The position numbers and the translations under genes were made by a program. Under the pieces are notes generated by a model. That model had not been told where the DNA came from. It saw only the letters and a list, made by a program, of their open reading frames with translations, and searched no databases. Shown here one piece after another: positions 51,865 through 60,549 of a stretch of 64,000 nucleotides of DNA. Each line of letters opens with the position of its first letter. Positions within the stretch are counted from its first letter, which is position 1. The stretch is from CAZOZP01 sp964584325 (GTDB lineage: Bacteria > Bacteroidota > Ignavibacteria > Ignavibacteriales > Melioribacteraceae), in the NCBI GenBank assembly GCA_964584325.1, contig CAZOZP010000007.1, forward strand, positions 6,057-70,056, in the 5' to 3' direction.

Positions 51865-52413
51865 TTACTTTAGTTCTGAAAAATTACGGTTTCCTGCAAG
51901 GCTCCAGGCAGAAAGAGTCAGTCCGTCCCAGATTGAATTGTTCTTAATTTTTTCGTTTAATTCATCAACCGAGAGTTCAACCGGTTCAAAATCTTCTGTA
52001 ATATCTTTTTCAAGCGGCGAATAGAAAAGTCCGAAAGCGGCATAAACAGTACAGATTTCATCGGAAGCACCTGTATAAGGGGCAAAGAATCCGATTTTGA
52101 CGATTTTTTGAGCCGAGTAGCCGGTTTCTTCTCTAAGTTCCTTGAGTGCATTTTCCTCAGGAGTGATTCCGGCTTCCACAGAACCGCAAGGGAATTCAAG
52201 GCTTTCCATACCATTTAAATAACGGTATTGGTTTATCATAAGAAGTCTGTCATCGGAAATGAAAGGGATAACCATTGTTGATCCGAGAGTGTGGACATAG
52301 TGGTATTCCAGTTCTTCAGAATTACCGATTCTGAATTTATCTAATTTATATGTCCAATACCTATTGGCGTAAACAATCTTTTCCGATATCTTTTCCCAAA
52401 TCTTCAGAGCCAT
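51865..52413 (-). CDS. Nudix hydrolase, ADP-ribose pyrophosphatase-like
   Basis: A 182-residue Nudix protein, probably hydrolysing ADP-ribose or related nucleoside diphosphates to AMP and sugar phosphate. The Nudix helix is 'GSVEAGITPEENALKELR' followed by E-E-T-G-Y. Compared with the consensus G-x5-E-x7-R-E-U-x-E-E-x-G-U, the first Glu is Ile and the Arg is Lys, while the metal-binding E-x-x-E-E of the core is kept. Upstream 'YHYVHTLGSTMVIPFI' and 'ESLEFPCGSVEAG' match the NudF group. Its ATG overlaps the ndk stop by one base (TGATG), so it is coupled to ndk. Confidence 0.85.
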   Translation of the reverse strand: MALKIWEKISEKIVYANRYWTYKLDKFRIGNSEELEYHYVHTLGSTMVIPFISDDRLLMINQYRYLNGMESLEFPCGSVEAGITPEENALKELREETGYSAQKIVKIGFFAPYTGASDEICTVYAAFGLFYSPLEKDITEDFEPVELSVDELNEKIKNNSIWDGLTLSAWSLAGNRNFSELK

Positions 52414-52844
52414 CAGATTCCGTTGTTTTCCAGAAGTTCTTTTCTTGAGAAAAAGTGTGAAATTTCGATTGCGGCATTTTCGTCCGAATCTGAGCCGTGT
52501 ACTATGTTTCTTTGAATGCTTTGAGCGTAAAGTTTACGGATTGTACCTTCCTCAGCTTTGCAGGGATCTGTTGCTCCTATCAGTTTTCTGAAATCTTCCA
52601 CCGCATTTTCCTTTTCAAGAGCAATCGGCACGCAGGGACCTGATGTCATATATTCAACAAGACCATCGAAGAATGGTTTTCCGGTATGAATCCGGTAAAA
52701 GCCTTTGGCTGAATCTGGAGTTAATCTTGTCATTTTCATAGCAAGAATTTTAAAACCTGCATTGCTTATTTTTACAATTACATCTCCGATATGGCTGTTT
52801 TCAACACAGTCAGGTTTCAGTATTGCGAGCGTCCTGTTTCCCAT
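52413..52844 (-). CDS. ndk: Nucleoside diphosphate kinase
   Basis: The 143-residue enzyme equilibrates nucleoside di- and triphosphates. It shows 'TLAILKPDCVENSHIGDVI' at the start, 'SGPCVPIALEKENAVEDFR', 'GATDPCKAEEGTIRKLYA' and the catalytic His in 'QRNIVHGSDSDENAA' near residue 117. Length is normal. It lies 12 bases after sucD, which makes the nucleotide triphosphates coupled to the TCA cycle, a common neighbour pairing. Confidence 0.97.
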   Translation of the reverse strand: MGNRTLAILKPDCVENSHIGDVIVKISNAGFKILAMKMTRLTPDSAKGFYRIHTGKPFFDGLVEYMTSGPCVPIALEKENAVEDFRKLIGATDPCKAEEGTIRKLYAQSIQRNIVHGSDSDENAAIEISHFFSRKELLENNGI

Positions 52845-52856
52845 TTTAATCTCCGG

Positions 52857-53729
52857 TTATATTTTCAAAAGTCTTTTCATTGTTATCCCGATTTCGGCCG
52901 GATTTTCAACAACTTCAATTCCGCATTCACGCATAAATTTAATCTTAGATGCCGCGGTTCCTTTGCCTCCTGAAACAATTGCTCCGGCATGGCCCATTCT
53001 TCTTCCCTCGGGCGCAGTAATGCCTGCAATAAATCCCACAACCGGTTTCTTTACATAATTTTTAATATATTCGGCGGCTTCTTCTTCTGCTGTTCCGCCT
53101 ATTTCGCCTATCATTATAATTCCATCTGTGCCTGCGTCTTCATTAAAGAGCCGGAGTATATCAATAAAACGTGACCCGATAACAGGATCACCTCCTATTC
53201 CCACACACGAAGATTGCCCGATACCCAAATCGGAAAGTTGCTTCACGGATTCGTAGGTCAGGGTTCCGCTTCTGGAGATAACTCCAACAGTGCCGGGTTT
53301 ATGTATAAATCCGGGCATAATCCCGATCTTTGCTTCTCCCGGAGTAATGATTCCCGGACAGTTCGGCCCAATTAGAGTAACACCTTTTGTCTTTACGAAA
53401 TTATAGGCTTTTGTCATATCTTTTACAGGGATCCCTTCGGTTATGCATACAATAAGGGTAATACCTGAATTTGCTGCTTCAATTACTGCTTCAGCGGCAA
53501 ATGCCGGGGGAACAAAAATTACAGAGGATGTAGCACCGGTTTTTTCAACAGCTTCTTTTACGGAATTAAAAACGGGCAGACCATCGAATTCTGTGCCGCC
53601 CTTTCCGGGTGTTACACCGCCAACAATTTTAGTTCCGTATTCAATCATTTGCCTTGTATGAAATGAACCTTCGGTACCTGTTATTCCCTGAACAATAACA
53701 GGAGTGTTTTTAGTAAGAAGAATTCCCAT
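52857..53729 (-). CDS. sucD: Succinyl-CoA synthetase alpha subunit
   Basis: The 290-residue alpha subunit carries the CoA-binding N-terminal Rossmann domain ('VQGITGTEGSFHTRQMIEYG', 'GGVTPGKGGTEFDGLPVF') and the phospho-His loop 'GRRMGHAGAIVSGGKGTAAS' near residue 245. With SucC it forms succinate and ATP or GTP from succinyl-CoA. sucC is not in this window, so the two subunits are encoded apart. It lies 12 bases after gatA. Confidence 0.97.
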   Translation of the reverse strand: MGILLTKNTPVIVQGITGTEGSFHTRQMIEYGTKIVGGVTPGKGGTEFDGLPVFNSVKEAVEKTGATSSVIFVPPAFAAEAVIEAANSGITLIVCITEGIPVKDMTKAYNFVKTKGVTLIGPNCPGIITPGEAKIGIMPGFIHKPGTVGVISRSGTLTYESVKQLSDLGIGQSSCVGIGGDPVIGSRFIDILRLFNEDAGTDGIIMIGEIGGTAEEEAAEYIKNYVKKPVVGFIAGITAPEGRRMGHAGAIVSGGKGTAASKIKFMRECGIEVVENPAEIGITMKRLLKI

Positions 53730-53741
53730 GGCTTTACCCTT

Positions 53742-55160
53742 TTATTTCAAAATTGATTCGAAGTACCTGCTTATTTCAAATAATTTTTCTTCTTCGAACT
53801 GATTTGCCATAAACTGCATTCCGATTGGAAGATTTTCGGAAGATTTACCAATTGGGATGCTGATTCCGGGGATTCCCGCAAGATTGGCAGATGTTGTATA
53901 AATATCCATCAAATACATCTCAAGCGGATTATCGGTTTTTTCACCTAACCTGAAAGCTGTCGTAGGAGCAGTCGGTGTCAGTATAAGATCAACTCGGCTG
54001 AATGCCTTGTCAAAATCCTGCTTAAACAGCCGTCTGACTTTCTGGGCTTTCTTATAATAGGCATCATAATAGCCTGCGGAAAGAACATAAGTGCCGAGCA
54101 TAATTCTGCGTTTTACTTCCGGACTGAATCCTTCAGCCCGTGAATTATTATACATATCAATCAGACTTTTTGCTTCTGATGATCTCCGGCCGTATCTTGC
54201 TCCGTCGAATCTTGAGAGATTGGAAGATGCCTCTGCAGTTGTGAGAATATAATATGCCGCTATGGAATACTCTGTATGAGGAAGAGAAATATCGGTAATT
54301 TCATATCCGTCTGCTTTAAGCATATCAATGCATTTATATATTGCAGATTTCACTTCATCATTTAATCCTCGTCCAAAATATTCAGCCGGAATTCCGATTT
54401 TAAGTTTGCTTTTGGTATTATTACTCTCTGTATAATTCGGAACAGGCAGGGCAGCGCAGGTTGAGTCTGAGTTGTCTTTTCCTGCAATAACGGAAAGAAT
54501 CAAGGCGGCATCGTAAACATTTGTTGAAAACGGACCTATAGAGTCGAATGAAGAAGCATAAGCTGTGAGTCCGAATCTTGATACTCTTCCGTAAGTTGGC
54601 TTCAGGCCGTAAATTCCGCAGAAAGATGCAGGCTGACGTATCGAACCGCCTGTATCTGTTCCGAGTGAAGCATCACATAACCCTGCTGCAACTGCTGCTG
54701 CAGATCCTCCGCTTGAACCGCCGGGTACACGAGTAGTATCTGCCGGATTGAGAACAGGGCCGAAAGCTGAATTTTCATTGGACGAACCCATTGCAAATTC
54801 ATCGCAGTTGGTTTTTCCTATTATAATTGCGTCTTCATCTATCAATCTTTGAACTGCGCTTGCTGTATATAAAGAAACAAAGTTTTCAAGTATTTTTGAT
54901 GAACAGGTAAGAGGTTTATCTTTCAAGGCAAGTACATCTTTAATTGCAATTACCATCCCGGCAAGTTTTCCTGACTTTCCCTGCTTGATTTTCGATTCAA
55001 TTTCATCAGCCCTATCTGCCGCATCGACAAATACGAAGTTGAATGCATTAAGATGTTTACTTTTTTCTATTTTATCAAGGAAGTTCTTAACATTATCTTT
55101 GAGGGAGAGCTTGCCGGAGCGTATAAGCTCAAGTTTTTGTCTGTGGTCAGAGTAATTCAT
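53742..55160 (-). CDS. gatA: Asp-tRNA(Asn)/Glu-tRNA(Gln) amidotransferase subunit A
   Basis: The 472-residue amidase subunit produces ammonia from glutamine for transamidation of mischarged tRNA. The Ser-cisSer-Lys triad is visible: Lys in 'GMVIAIKDVLALKD' near residue 73, and the Ser pair in 'VPGGSSGGSAAAVAAGLC' and 'LGTDTGGSIRQPASFCG'. 'GLKPTYGRVSRFGLTAYASS' is typical GatA. gatB and gatC are not in this window. It follows tatA by 24 bases. Confidence 0.95.
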   Translation of the reverse strand: MNYSDHRQKLELIRSGKLSLKDNVKNFLDKIEKSKHLNAFNFVFVDAADRADEIESKIKQGKSGKLAGMVIAIKDVLALKDKPLTCSSKILENFVSLYTASAVQRLIDEDAIIIGKTNCDEFAMGSSNENSAFGPVLNPADTTRVPGGSSGGSAAAVAAGLCDASLGTDTGGSIRQPASFCGIYGLKPTYGRVSRFGLTAYASSFDSIGPFSTNVYDAALILSVIAGKDNSDSTCAALPVPNYTESNNTKSKLKIGIPAEYFGRGLNDEVKSAIYKCIDMLKADGYEITDISLPHTEYSIAAYYILTTAEASSNLSRFDGARYGRRSSEAKSLIDMYNNSRAEGFSPEVKRRIMLGTYVLSAGYYDAYYKKAQKVRRLFKQDFDKAFSRVDLILTPTAPTTAFRLGEKTDNPLEMYLMDIYTTSANLAGIPGISIPIGKSSENLPIGMQFMANQFEEEKLFEISRYFESILK

Positions 55161-55184
55161 CGTTAAAATCCCATAATATGAAAA

Positions 55185-55388
55185 CTATTCCGGTTTCTTT
55201 TCTTCGTCTTTCTTTTCATCCGAATTTATTTCATTTTCAGCATCTTTAAGGGCCTTTTTAAACTCTTTCATTCCCGTACCGATACCTTTTGCCAATTCCG
55301 GAATCTTCTTTGCTCCGAAAAGAATAAGTACTGCAAGAAGTATCAGAATTATTTCGGTGGCACCTAAATTTCCAATAAAAGCCGGCAT
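55185..55388 (-). CDS. tatA: Sec-independent protein translocase component TatA
   Basis: The 67-residue protein has one N-terminal transmembrane helix ('TEIILILLAVLILFGAKK'), the F-G hinge, an amphipathic helix ('KIPELAKGIGTGMKEFKKAL') and a charged tail, the standard TatA layout. It forms the Tat pore for folded, twin-arginine substrates. TatC is not nearby. It has a very strong AGGAGGT ribosome-binding site, as expected for the abundant subunit. Confidence 0.95.
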   Translation of the reverse strand: MPAFIGNLGATEIILILLAVLILFGAKKIPELAKGIGTGMKEFKKALKDAENEINSDEKKDEEKKPE

Positions 55389-55390
55389 TT

Positions 55391-56143
55391 TTACCTCCTG
55401 TTTTTCTTTGTTGACAAAGTTAGGTTAGGGAAAAAATATTTGAAAATATGCCGAAGTATGCTGTAAAAAATTACACTCATAAGTATTATAAACAGAAGTG
55501 AACCGCGAGAAACTATGGCTAAGATAAGAGCAATAACCAGGAATAAATAGTATAAAGGTTGACTCTGAACGCCCTTTTTACTGAATTTCGGAAGAGTGTT
55601 GAATTTAATCCGGCTTACCATGAGGGCTGAAAGAAACAGCACCAAAGGTACAATAAAATTTATATAAGGTTCGCGGAAACCTGATTCAGGTGAGTAATAA
55701 ATCATAACATATGAAGAAAGTGCGAAAGCCTGGAAAGGTATCGGTAATCCGGAAAAACTCGATTTATCAAATCCAGTAAGCTGAACATTAAATCTGGCAA
55801 GTCTTAAAGCGCCGCATATTAAAGGAAGCGAACTGATTACAATTCCGAGCCATTTATATTCATAATCAAAAAAGAACGAAGAATAAATCAAAAATGACGG
55901 AGCAGCTCCGAAGCTTACTACATCAGCAAGAGAATCAAGTTCAACGCCGAACTGGCTGGAAGATTTGGTAAGCCTTGCCATAATTCCGTCAAGAGCATCA
56001 AAAATGGCGGCAATGATGATGAAAACAGCCGCAAGCTGAAAATCGTTTTCACGCGAGTAAACCATTGAAGTGAATCCGCAAAATGCGTTCATGGCAGTAA
56101 ATGAATTCGGAATAACCGATCTGGATATTTTAAATTTTTTCAT
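55391..56143 (-). CDS. pssA: CDP-diacylglycerol-serine O-phosphatidyltransferase
   Basis: The 250-residue integral membrane enzyme makes phosphatidylserine. The CDP-alcohol phosphatidyltransferase signature D-G-x2-A-R-x8-G-x3-D-x3-D is read in 'DALDGIMARLTKSSSQFGVE' and the following 'LDSLADVVSFGAAPS' near residues 48-80. Six to eight hydrophobic helices follow. The start overlaps the psd stop by four bases, so synthesis and decarboxylation of PS are coupled. Confidence 0.95.
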   Translation of the reverse strand: MKKFKISRSVIPNSFTAMNAFCGFTSMVYSRENDFQLAAVFIIIAAIFDALDGIMARLTKSSSQFGVELDSLADVVSFGAAPSFLIYSSFFFDYEYKWLGIVISSLPLICGALRLARFNVQLTGFDKSSFSGLPIPFQAFALSSYVMIYYSPESGFREPYINFIVPLVLFLSALMVSRIKFNTLPKFSKKGVQSQPLYYLFLVIALILAIVSRGSLLFIILMSVIFYSILRHIFKYFFPNLTLSTKKNRR

Positions 56144-56790
56144 TGTATCAGTTCGGCAATTATGGATTCACCGGCTTTTACTTTGTCGCCTTCCTTTACG
56201 GAAATCATAGACCCTTTGGGCACTATTATATCGCAACGGCTTCCGAATTTAATCATTCCGAAACGGTCGGTTCTTACTACATCACGGCCAACTTCAAGAT
56301 CGTAAACAATTCTGCGTGCCACAAAACCTGCAACCTGAGTAAACAGAACTTTTCCGAAAGGGGATTCAATTCCGATTACTGACCGCTCGTTTTTGGAGTC
56401 TGCCTTTTCGTGACTGGCAATAAGATACTCGCCTTTTATATATTCAAGATATGTTACTTTACCTGAAACTGGGATTCTGTTCACGTGAACATTAAGAGGA
56501 GTCATAAATACAGATACCTGTACTGCATCACCGCCAATAAATACCGAATCAGATACATCTTTTATAAGAATTACGGTTCCGTCTGCCGGAGATACTACTG
56601 AATTTGCCGGAGCATTGGAATGTCTTTCGGGATCCCTGAAAAAATTCAGTGTAAAAATCATAAATATAACCGAGAAAATAATAATGCCCGACCTGACATA
56701 CTGGTTATTTATATAGAAGCTGATAACAAGCAGAATGAAAACTGCAACTGTTATAAAGGCAACTGTAGAATAGCCGTATTTTGTGATCAT
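56140..56790 (-). CDS. psd: Phosphatidylserine decarboxylase (short form)
   Basis: The 216-residue proenzyme converts phosphatidylserine to phosphatidylethanolamine. One or two N-terminal transmembrane helices (~8-48) are followed by 'VVSPADGTVILIKDVSD', 'VSVFMTPLNVHVNRIPVSG' and the self-cleavage site 'IKFGSRCDIIVPKGS', where the Ser after Gly becomes the pyruvoyl group. The short length and F-G-S-R site fit the archaeal-like Psd type rather than the longer L-G-S-T form. First gene of the minus-strand run. Confidence 0.94.
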   Translation of the reverse strand: MITKYGYSTVAFITVAVFILLVISFYINNQYVRSGIIIFSVIFMIFTLNFFRDPERHSNAPANSVVSPADGTVILIKDVSDSVFIGGDAVQVSVFMTPLNVHVNRIPVSGKVTYLEYIKGEYLIASHEKADSKNERSVIGIESPFGKVLFTQVAGFVARRIVYDLEVGRDVVRTDRFGMIKFGSRCDIIVPKGSMISVKEGDKVKAGESIIAELIQ

Positions 56791-56930
56791 AATATCCTGT
56801 TAAATTAATAAGGAAATACCTATCTGCAAATTTAACATTTTATTCGAATAATTTCTTTGTAAAAATATTTTTTGTTAAATTTAAGTTCTTAAATAATATA
56901 CAATAACATATAAAAATACCCGGAGCCATT

Positions 56931-57257
56931 ATGATGAAAGGCGGAATGCAAAATATGATGAAGCAGATTCAGAAGATGCAGGCTGATATGGAAAAAGTGC
57001 AAAACGATCTTGCTTCCAAAACTGTTACAGAAGAGAGCGGCGGAGGTATGGTTAAGGCTACCGTGAACGGCCAGAAACAGGTTATTTCCGTTGTTATTGA
57101 TCCGGAAGTACTGAAAGAAGAAAAAGAAATGATAGAAGATATGGTTGTTGCCGCGGTTAATAAAGCTCTTGAATCGGCCGGAAAACTTGCTGAAAAAGAA
57201 CTTGGTGCCGTAACTAAGGGGATGATTCCTCCGGGCTTAAACATTCCGGGATTCTAA
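56931..57257 (+). CDS. YbaB/EbfC family nucleoid-associated protein
   Basis: A 108-residue DNA-binding protein. The N-terminal helix is rich in Met/Gln ('MQNMMKQIQKMQADMEK'), followed by 'GGGMVKATVNGQKQVISVVI' and a C-terminal helix ending in a short Gly/Pro tail, the standard YbaB arrangement. The ybaB-recR pair is conserved widely, usually after dnaX, which is not here. It abuts recR with no spacer. Confidence 0.94.
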   Translation: MMKGGMQNMMKQIQKMQADMEKVQNDLASKTVTEESGGGMVKATVNGQKQVISVVIDPEVLKEEKEMIEDMVVAAVNKALESAGKLAEKELGAVTKGMIPPGLNIPGF

Positions 57258-57860
57258 TTGATTATTCCGGCGCCGCTGCAAACTGCTATAGATGAATTAA
57301 GCAAGCTCCCGTCTGTTGGCAGAAAAACCGCACAAAGGCTGGCAATGCATCTGCTGAAAGCCGATAAAAGCCGAACCGACAGTCTGGTTGAAGCGCTTAA
57401 AGGCCTGAAGGAGAAGATCAGGTTCTGTTCAAAGTGCTTTAATATCTCAGAAGACGAAATGTGTGATATCTGCCGCAGCCACAAGAGAGACCACTCGCTT
57501 ATTTGTGTTGTATCAGATTCGGGAGATATTATTTCTATTGAAAGATCAAACGAATACAACGGTTTATATCATGTTTTAGGCGGCGTCCTTTCTCCGCTTT
57601 CCGGAAAAACAGCTTCCGATTTAAGAATCAAGGAACTTGTAATCAGACTCGAAGACAAGTCTGAACCTGTAAGAGAAGTGATTCTCGCACTAAATCCTGA
57701 CGCTGAAGGCGAAGCTACTTCCCTCTACCTGGCACGACTGATAAAGGAAAGAAACATTAAAGTTACAAGGCTTGCGAGGGGACTTCCTATTGGCGGCAAT
57801 ATTGAATTTGCGGATGAGGCAACTTTAGGTCGTGCTGTTTCGGGCAGATTAGATTACTGA
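57258..57860 (+). CDS. recR: Recombination mediator RecR
   Basis: The 200-residue RecFOR component loads RecA at gaps. It has the N-terminal helix-hairpin-helix ('LPSVGRKTAQRLAMHLL'), a four-Cys zinc finger ('CSKCFNISEDEMCDICRS'), a Toprim domain ('ICVVSDSGDIISIER', 'LALNPDAEGEATSLYLA') and the C-terminal Walker-B-like tail. The start is a TTG directly after the ybaB stop; no ATG occurs near the conserved N-terminus, and the gene probably depends on ybaB translation. Confidence 0.96.
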   Translation: MIIPAPLQTAIDELSKLPSVGRKTAQRLAMHLLKADKSRTDSLVEALKGLKEKIRFCSKCFNISEDEMCDICRSHKRDHSLICVVSDSGDIISIERSNEYNGLYHVLGGVLSPLSGKTASDLRIKELVIRLEDKSEPVREVILALNPDAEGEATSLYLARLIKERNIKVTRLARGLPIGGNIEFADEATLGRAVSGRLDY

Positions 57861-57862
57861 TT

Positions 57863-58600
57863 ATGGAAAATTGGTATAAAACATGGTTTGCCTCCGATGA
57901 ATATCCGGAAGTTTACAGCCACAGAGATACCGGTGATGCATTGCTTCTTACCGAGCTTATCCTTAAGGAAACCCGCCTGAATAAAAATCTCTATATTCTT
58001 GATGCAGCCTGCGGAAACGGGAGATATTCGAATCTGCTTTCGTTTAGGGGATATAAGATTGCCGGTTTTGATTTAAGTCTTCCGCTGTTAAGAACCGCAA
58101 AATCCGATTCGGATTCAGAGGGTGCGAGTTCATTGTTCGTTAACGCCGATATTCGCCGTCCTTGTTTTAAAATTAAATTTGGCGCTGTATTGAATCTGTT
58201 TACAAGTTTTGGTTATTTTGAAAGTGATTTTGAAAATTTCAAATTTATTAATGATTCTGTTTCTTTCCTTGATGATGAAGGTTGTTTTATTTTTGATTAT
58301 TTTAATGCGGATTTCATTAAAAGTAATTTGATAAGCGAGTCTTTCCGAAAAACTTATGATTCAAGAATCCGTGAACTGCGTGAAATTAAAAACGACAGAA
58401 TAATAAAAAAAATTATTATTGAAAAGGATGGATTTGTTAAAGAGTTTATAGAATCAGTAAGATTGTATGATAATGAGGAGATTTTGGAGGGCTTTTCAAA
58501 AGCCGGCTATAAGGCGGAAAAGCTTTTTGGTAATTATCACGGGAAAAAATTCCGAAGGGATGAATCTCAGCGGTTTATAGGATTTTTCAGAAAATGTTAA
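57863..58600 (+). CDS. Class I SAM-dependent methyltransferase
   Basis: The 245-residue protein has methyltransferase motif I 'ILDAACGNGRYSNLLSFRG' near residue 47, an acidic strand-2 end in 'IAGFDLSLPLLRTAK', then 'VLNLFTSFGYFESD' and 'DDEGCFIFDYFNADF'. The start 'WYKTWFASDEYPEVYSHRD' is a pattern shared with many Bacteroidota methyltransferases of unknown substrate. It begins two bases after the recR stop and overlaps the lipoprotein gene by seven bases. Confidence 0.85.
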   Translation: MENWYKTWFASDEYPEVYSHRDTGDALLLTELILKETRLNKNLYILDAACGNGRYSNLLSFRGYKIAGFDLSLPLLRTAKSDSDSEGASSLFVNADIRRPCFKIKFGAVLNLFTSFGYFESDFENFKFINDSVSFLDDEGCFIFDYFNADFIKSNLISESFRKTYDSRIRELREIKNDRIIKKIIIEKDGFVKEFIESVRLYDNEEILEGFSKAGYKAEKLFGNYHGKKFRRDESQRFIGFFRKC

Positions 58601-59163
58601 AATATCTTTTTATTATTTCAATTTTGTTTGTGCAGGCATGCGGTCTGTTTGAGACACGGGAACCGGAAGAACCTAAGGGACAAGGGTCAGGCTATATTCC
58701 GGCAGCTACACCTGAAATCTTGATTGAGAATATGAAGAAATCATTTAATGAACGAAACACTGCAAATTACATAAGTCTGTTTGCGGATTCCTCGGTTTCC
58801 GGAATTGTTTTCCGATTTCTTCCTTCTGCAGGTGCTTCGGTGAAATATCCCTGGCTTTCAGATTGGAAACTCTATGATGAAGAACAATATTTTAATAAAA
58901 TAAAAAACTTAGATAATTATAATTCCGGTAAGGGATTAACTCTTTCTTTTAAGGAGAAAAATCTGGCTGTGGATAGCGCCTTGTATTTGTACGATTATTC
59001 TATTCTTCTTAAAAACGAAAACCAGTCATTGTCGGAATACAAGGGAATTGCAAGATTTACAATGAAAACGGACGGAACGGGAAACTGGATTATTTCTGAA
59101 TGGACAGATATACAGACAGGCAGTGATTTAAGCTGGAGCGATTTAAAAGGAATCTACCATTAA
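58594..59163 (+). CDS. Putative lipoprotein, NTF2-like
   Basis: A 189-residue protein with a short signal peptide and lipobox ('SILFVQAC', Cys16). The mature part begins 'PEILIENMKKSFNERNTANYI' and continues as a small alpha+beta domain ending 'TDGTGNWIISEWTDI', a pattern resembling SnoaL/NTF2-like folds. No function is known. The next gene encodes a similar lipoprotein, so the two may be paralogues. Confidence 0.7.
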   Translation: MLKYLFIISILFVQACGLFETREPEEPKGQGSGYIPAATPEILIENMKKSFNERNTANYISLFADSSVSGIVFRFLPSAGASVKYPWLSDWKLYDEEQYFNKIKNLDNYNSGKGLTLSFKEKNLAVDSALYLYDYSILLKNENQSLSEYKGIARFTMKTDGTGNWIISEWTDIQTGSDLSWSDLKGIYH

Positions 59164-59650
59164 AAGATACTTGATAATACTAATACTGCCGGTGCTCTAT
59201 TGCTGTACTAATCCTTTTGCACCTTCACTTGAGGATACTGATTCTGCAAGCGGTTTTCCTGTGGGCGATTTAAGCACAGTTGACAAAATGTTTCAGAATT
59301 TCACTTATGCATATAGTTTTAGAGATACAACAATTTACGGACAACTGCTTGCCCCCGATTTTTCATTTTCCTACAGAGATTATGATATCGGGGCAGATAT
59401 TACCTGGGGAAGATCCGAGGAAATGAGGATTACAAACAGTCTTTTCAGGAATACTCAGAGTATTGACCTGATATGGAACGAAATACTTTCATCCAACAGC
59501 GATTCAACGCGTATAGTGCGGTCGTTTAATCTAACGGTTACAATCAATCCTCTTGACATATTCTATATTGACGGAAAGGCTGATCTTTATCTGCGTAAAA
59601 CAGATAATAAATGGCAAATATACAGATGGAATGACGAGTCTAATTTTTAA
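59159..59650 (+). CDS. Putative lipoprotein, paralogue of the preceding one; probable ATT start
   Basis: A 163-residue lipoprotein. No ATG fits: the open frame reads ATT-AAA-AGA-TAC-TTG from 59159, giving a start M-K-R-Y-L-I-I-L-I-L-P-V-L-Y-C-C with a basic n-region and lipobox, and AAAGGA lies seven bases before the ATT. The alternative TTG at 59171 has no ribosome-binding site and would lose the basic residues. The mature part ('MFQNFTYAYSFRDTTIYGQL', 'LRKTDNKWQIYRWNDES') follows the same NTF2-like plan as the previous product. Confidence 0.65.
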   Translation: MKRYLIILILPVLYCCTNPFAPSLEDTDSASGFPVGDLSTVDKMFQNFTYAYSFRDTTIYGQLLAPDFSFSYRDYDIGADITWGRSEEMRITNSLFRNTQSIDLIWNEILSSNSDSTRIVRSFNLTVTINPLDIFYIDGKADLYLRKTDNKWQIYRWNDESNF

Positions 59651-59661
59651 CGGGAATAATT

Positions 59662-60537
59662 ATGCTGTTTTTTTACTTTTCGGAAGCACTGAAATCCTTT
59701 TTCAGAACAAGGTTTTCATCATTGATTTCAATTGTTACGATTTTTATCTGTACTGTTCTGATCTTCTTTTCTCTCACTATTGTATTTCTTTCAGATGAAA
59801 TTGATCGTTAGATAAAAGACAGAATAGAAATATCATTTTTTCTTGAAGATAGTATTTCTACAGGCCGAATGAATGAAATTAAGGAAGATATTCTTAATAT
59901 TAAAGGTGTAAAATCTGTCCGGTATCTCAGCAAACAGGATGCTGAAAAGAATTTTATAAAGGAAACCGGGGAAGATTTTCGGGATATTCTGGAATTTAAT
60001 CCGCTGCCTGCTTCATTCCGAATTAAGTTAAGTCAGGAATTCGCAGATAACGAAAAAATATCGGCTATTGTGGCTTCTCTTGAAAAAATTGAAGGTGCGG
60101 ATGAAATTGTTTATGATGCCGGCTACATTATTAAATCGCTTGATTATTTGAATTCATCAGCGGTTTTTGTCTATTCCGCGGCAATTTTCTTTCTGCTTCT
60201 TTCTCTCTATCTGATTTATTCAACAAATAAACTTATAATAAACAGCAAGTTAAGACAGTATGAAACTATGAAGCTCGTTGGGGCACCTCTCACCGCAATA
60301 AAGATACCGGTATTTATCAACGGAATTGTAAGCGGAATTATTGCCGGAACAGCCGGTGCTTTCGTTATAAAGTTTATTCTTGGAATTATCGATAAGGTTT
60401 ACGATATTGAGTTTATTCTGAAAGAAACATACCTGGTGCTGGCTTTTGTTGTGCTGCTGAGCATTGCACTGGGATTCTTAGGGAGTTTTATTGCTACAAG
60501 AAATATAAATTTAAAGTCAGAATTATTTACAAATTAA
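59662..60537 (+). pseudogene. ftsX: ftsX interrupted by an in-frame TAG
   Basis: The frame starts at the ATG at 59662 (CGGGA upstream) and reads 'FFYFSEALKSFFRTRFSSL', TM1 'ISIVTIFICTVLIFF', then D-E-I-D-R and a TAG at 59809-59811. It continues in the same frame through 'IKDRIEISFFLED', the extracellular domain and three C-terminal helices to 60537, 291 codons plus the stop in all, normal for FtsX. FtsX is the membrane subunit of the FtsEX complex that controls cell-wall hydrolases in division. An ATG at 59869 could restart translation but would lack TM1. ftsE is not adjacent. Sequencing error, a true nonsense mutation or readthrough are all possible. Confidence 0.85.
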
Positions 60538-60549
60538 AAAAAGAGAATT

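Noticed and set aside
59662..60537. TAG reassigned to an amino acid
   Set aside because: Several complete genes here end in TAG at the expected place, so the interruption in ftsX is treated as a nonsense codon or sequence error.
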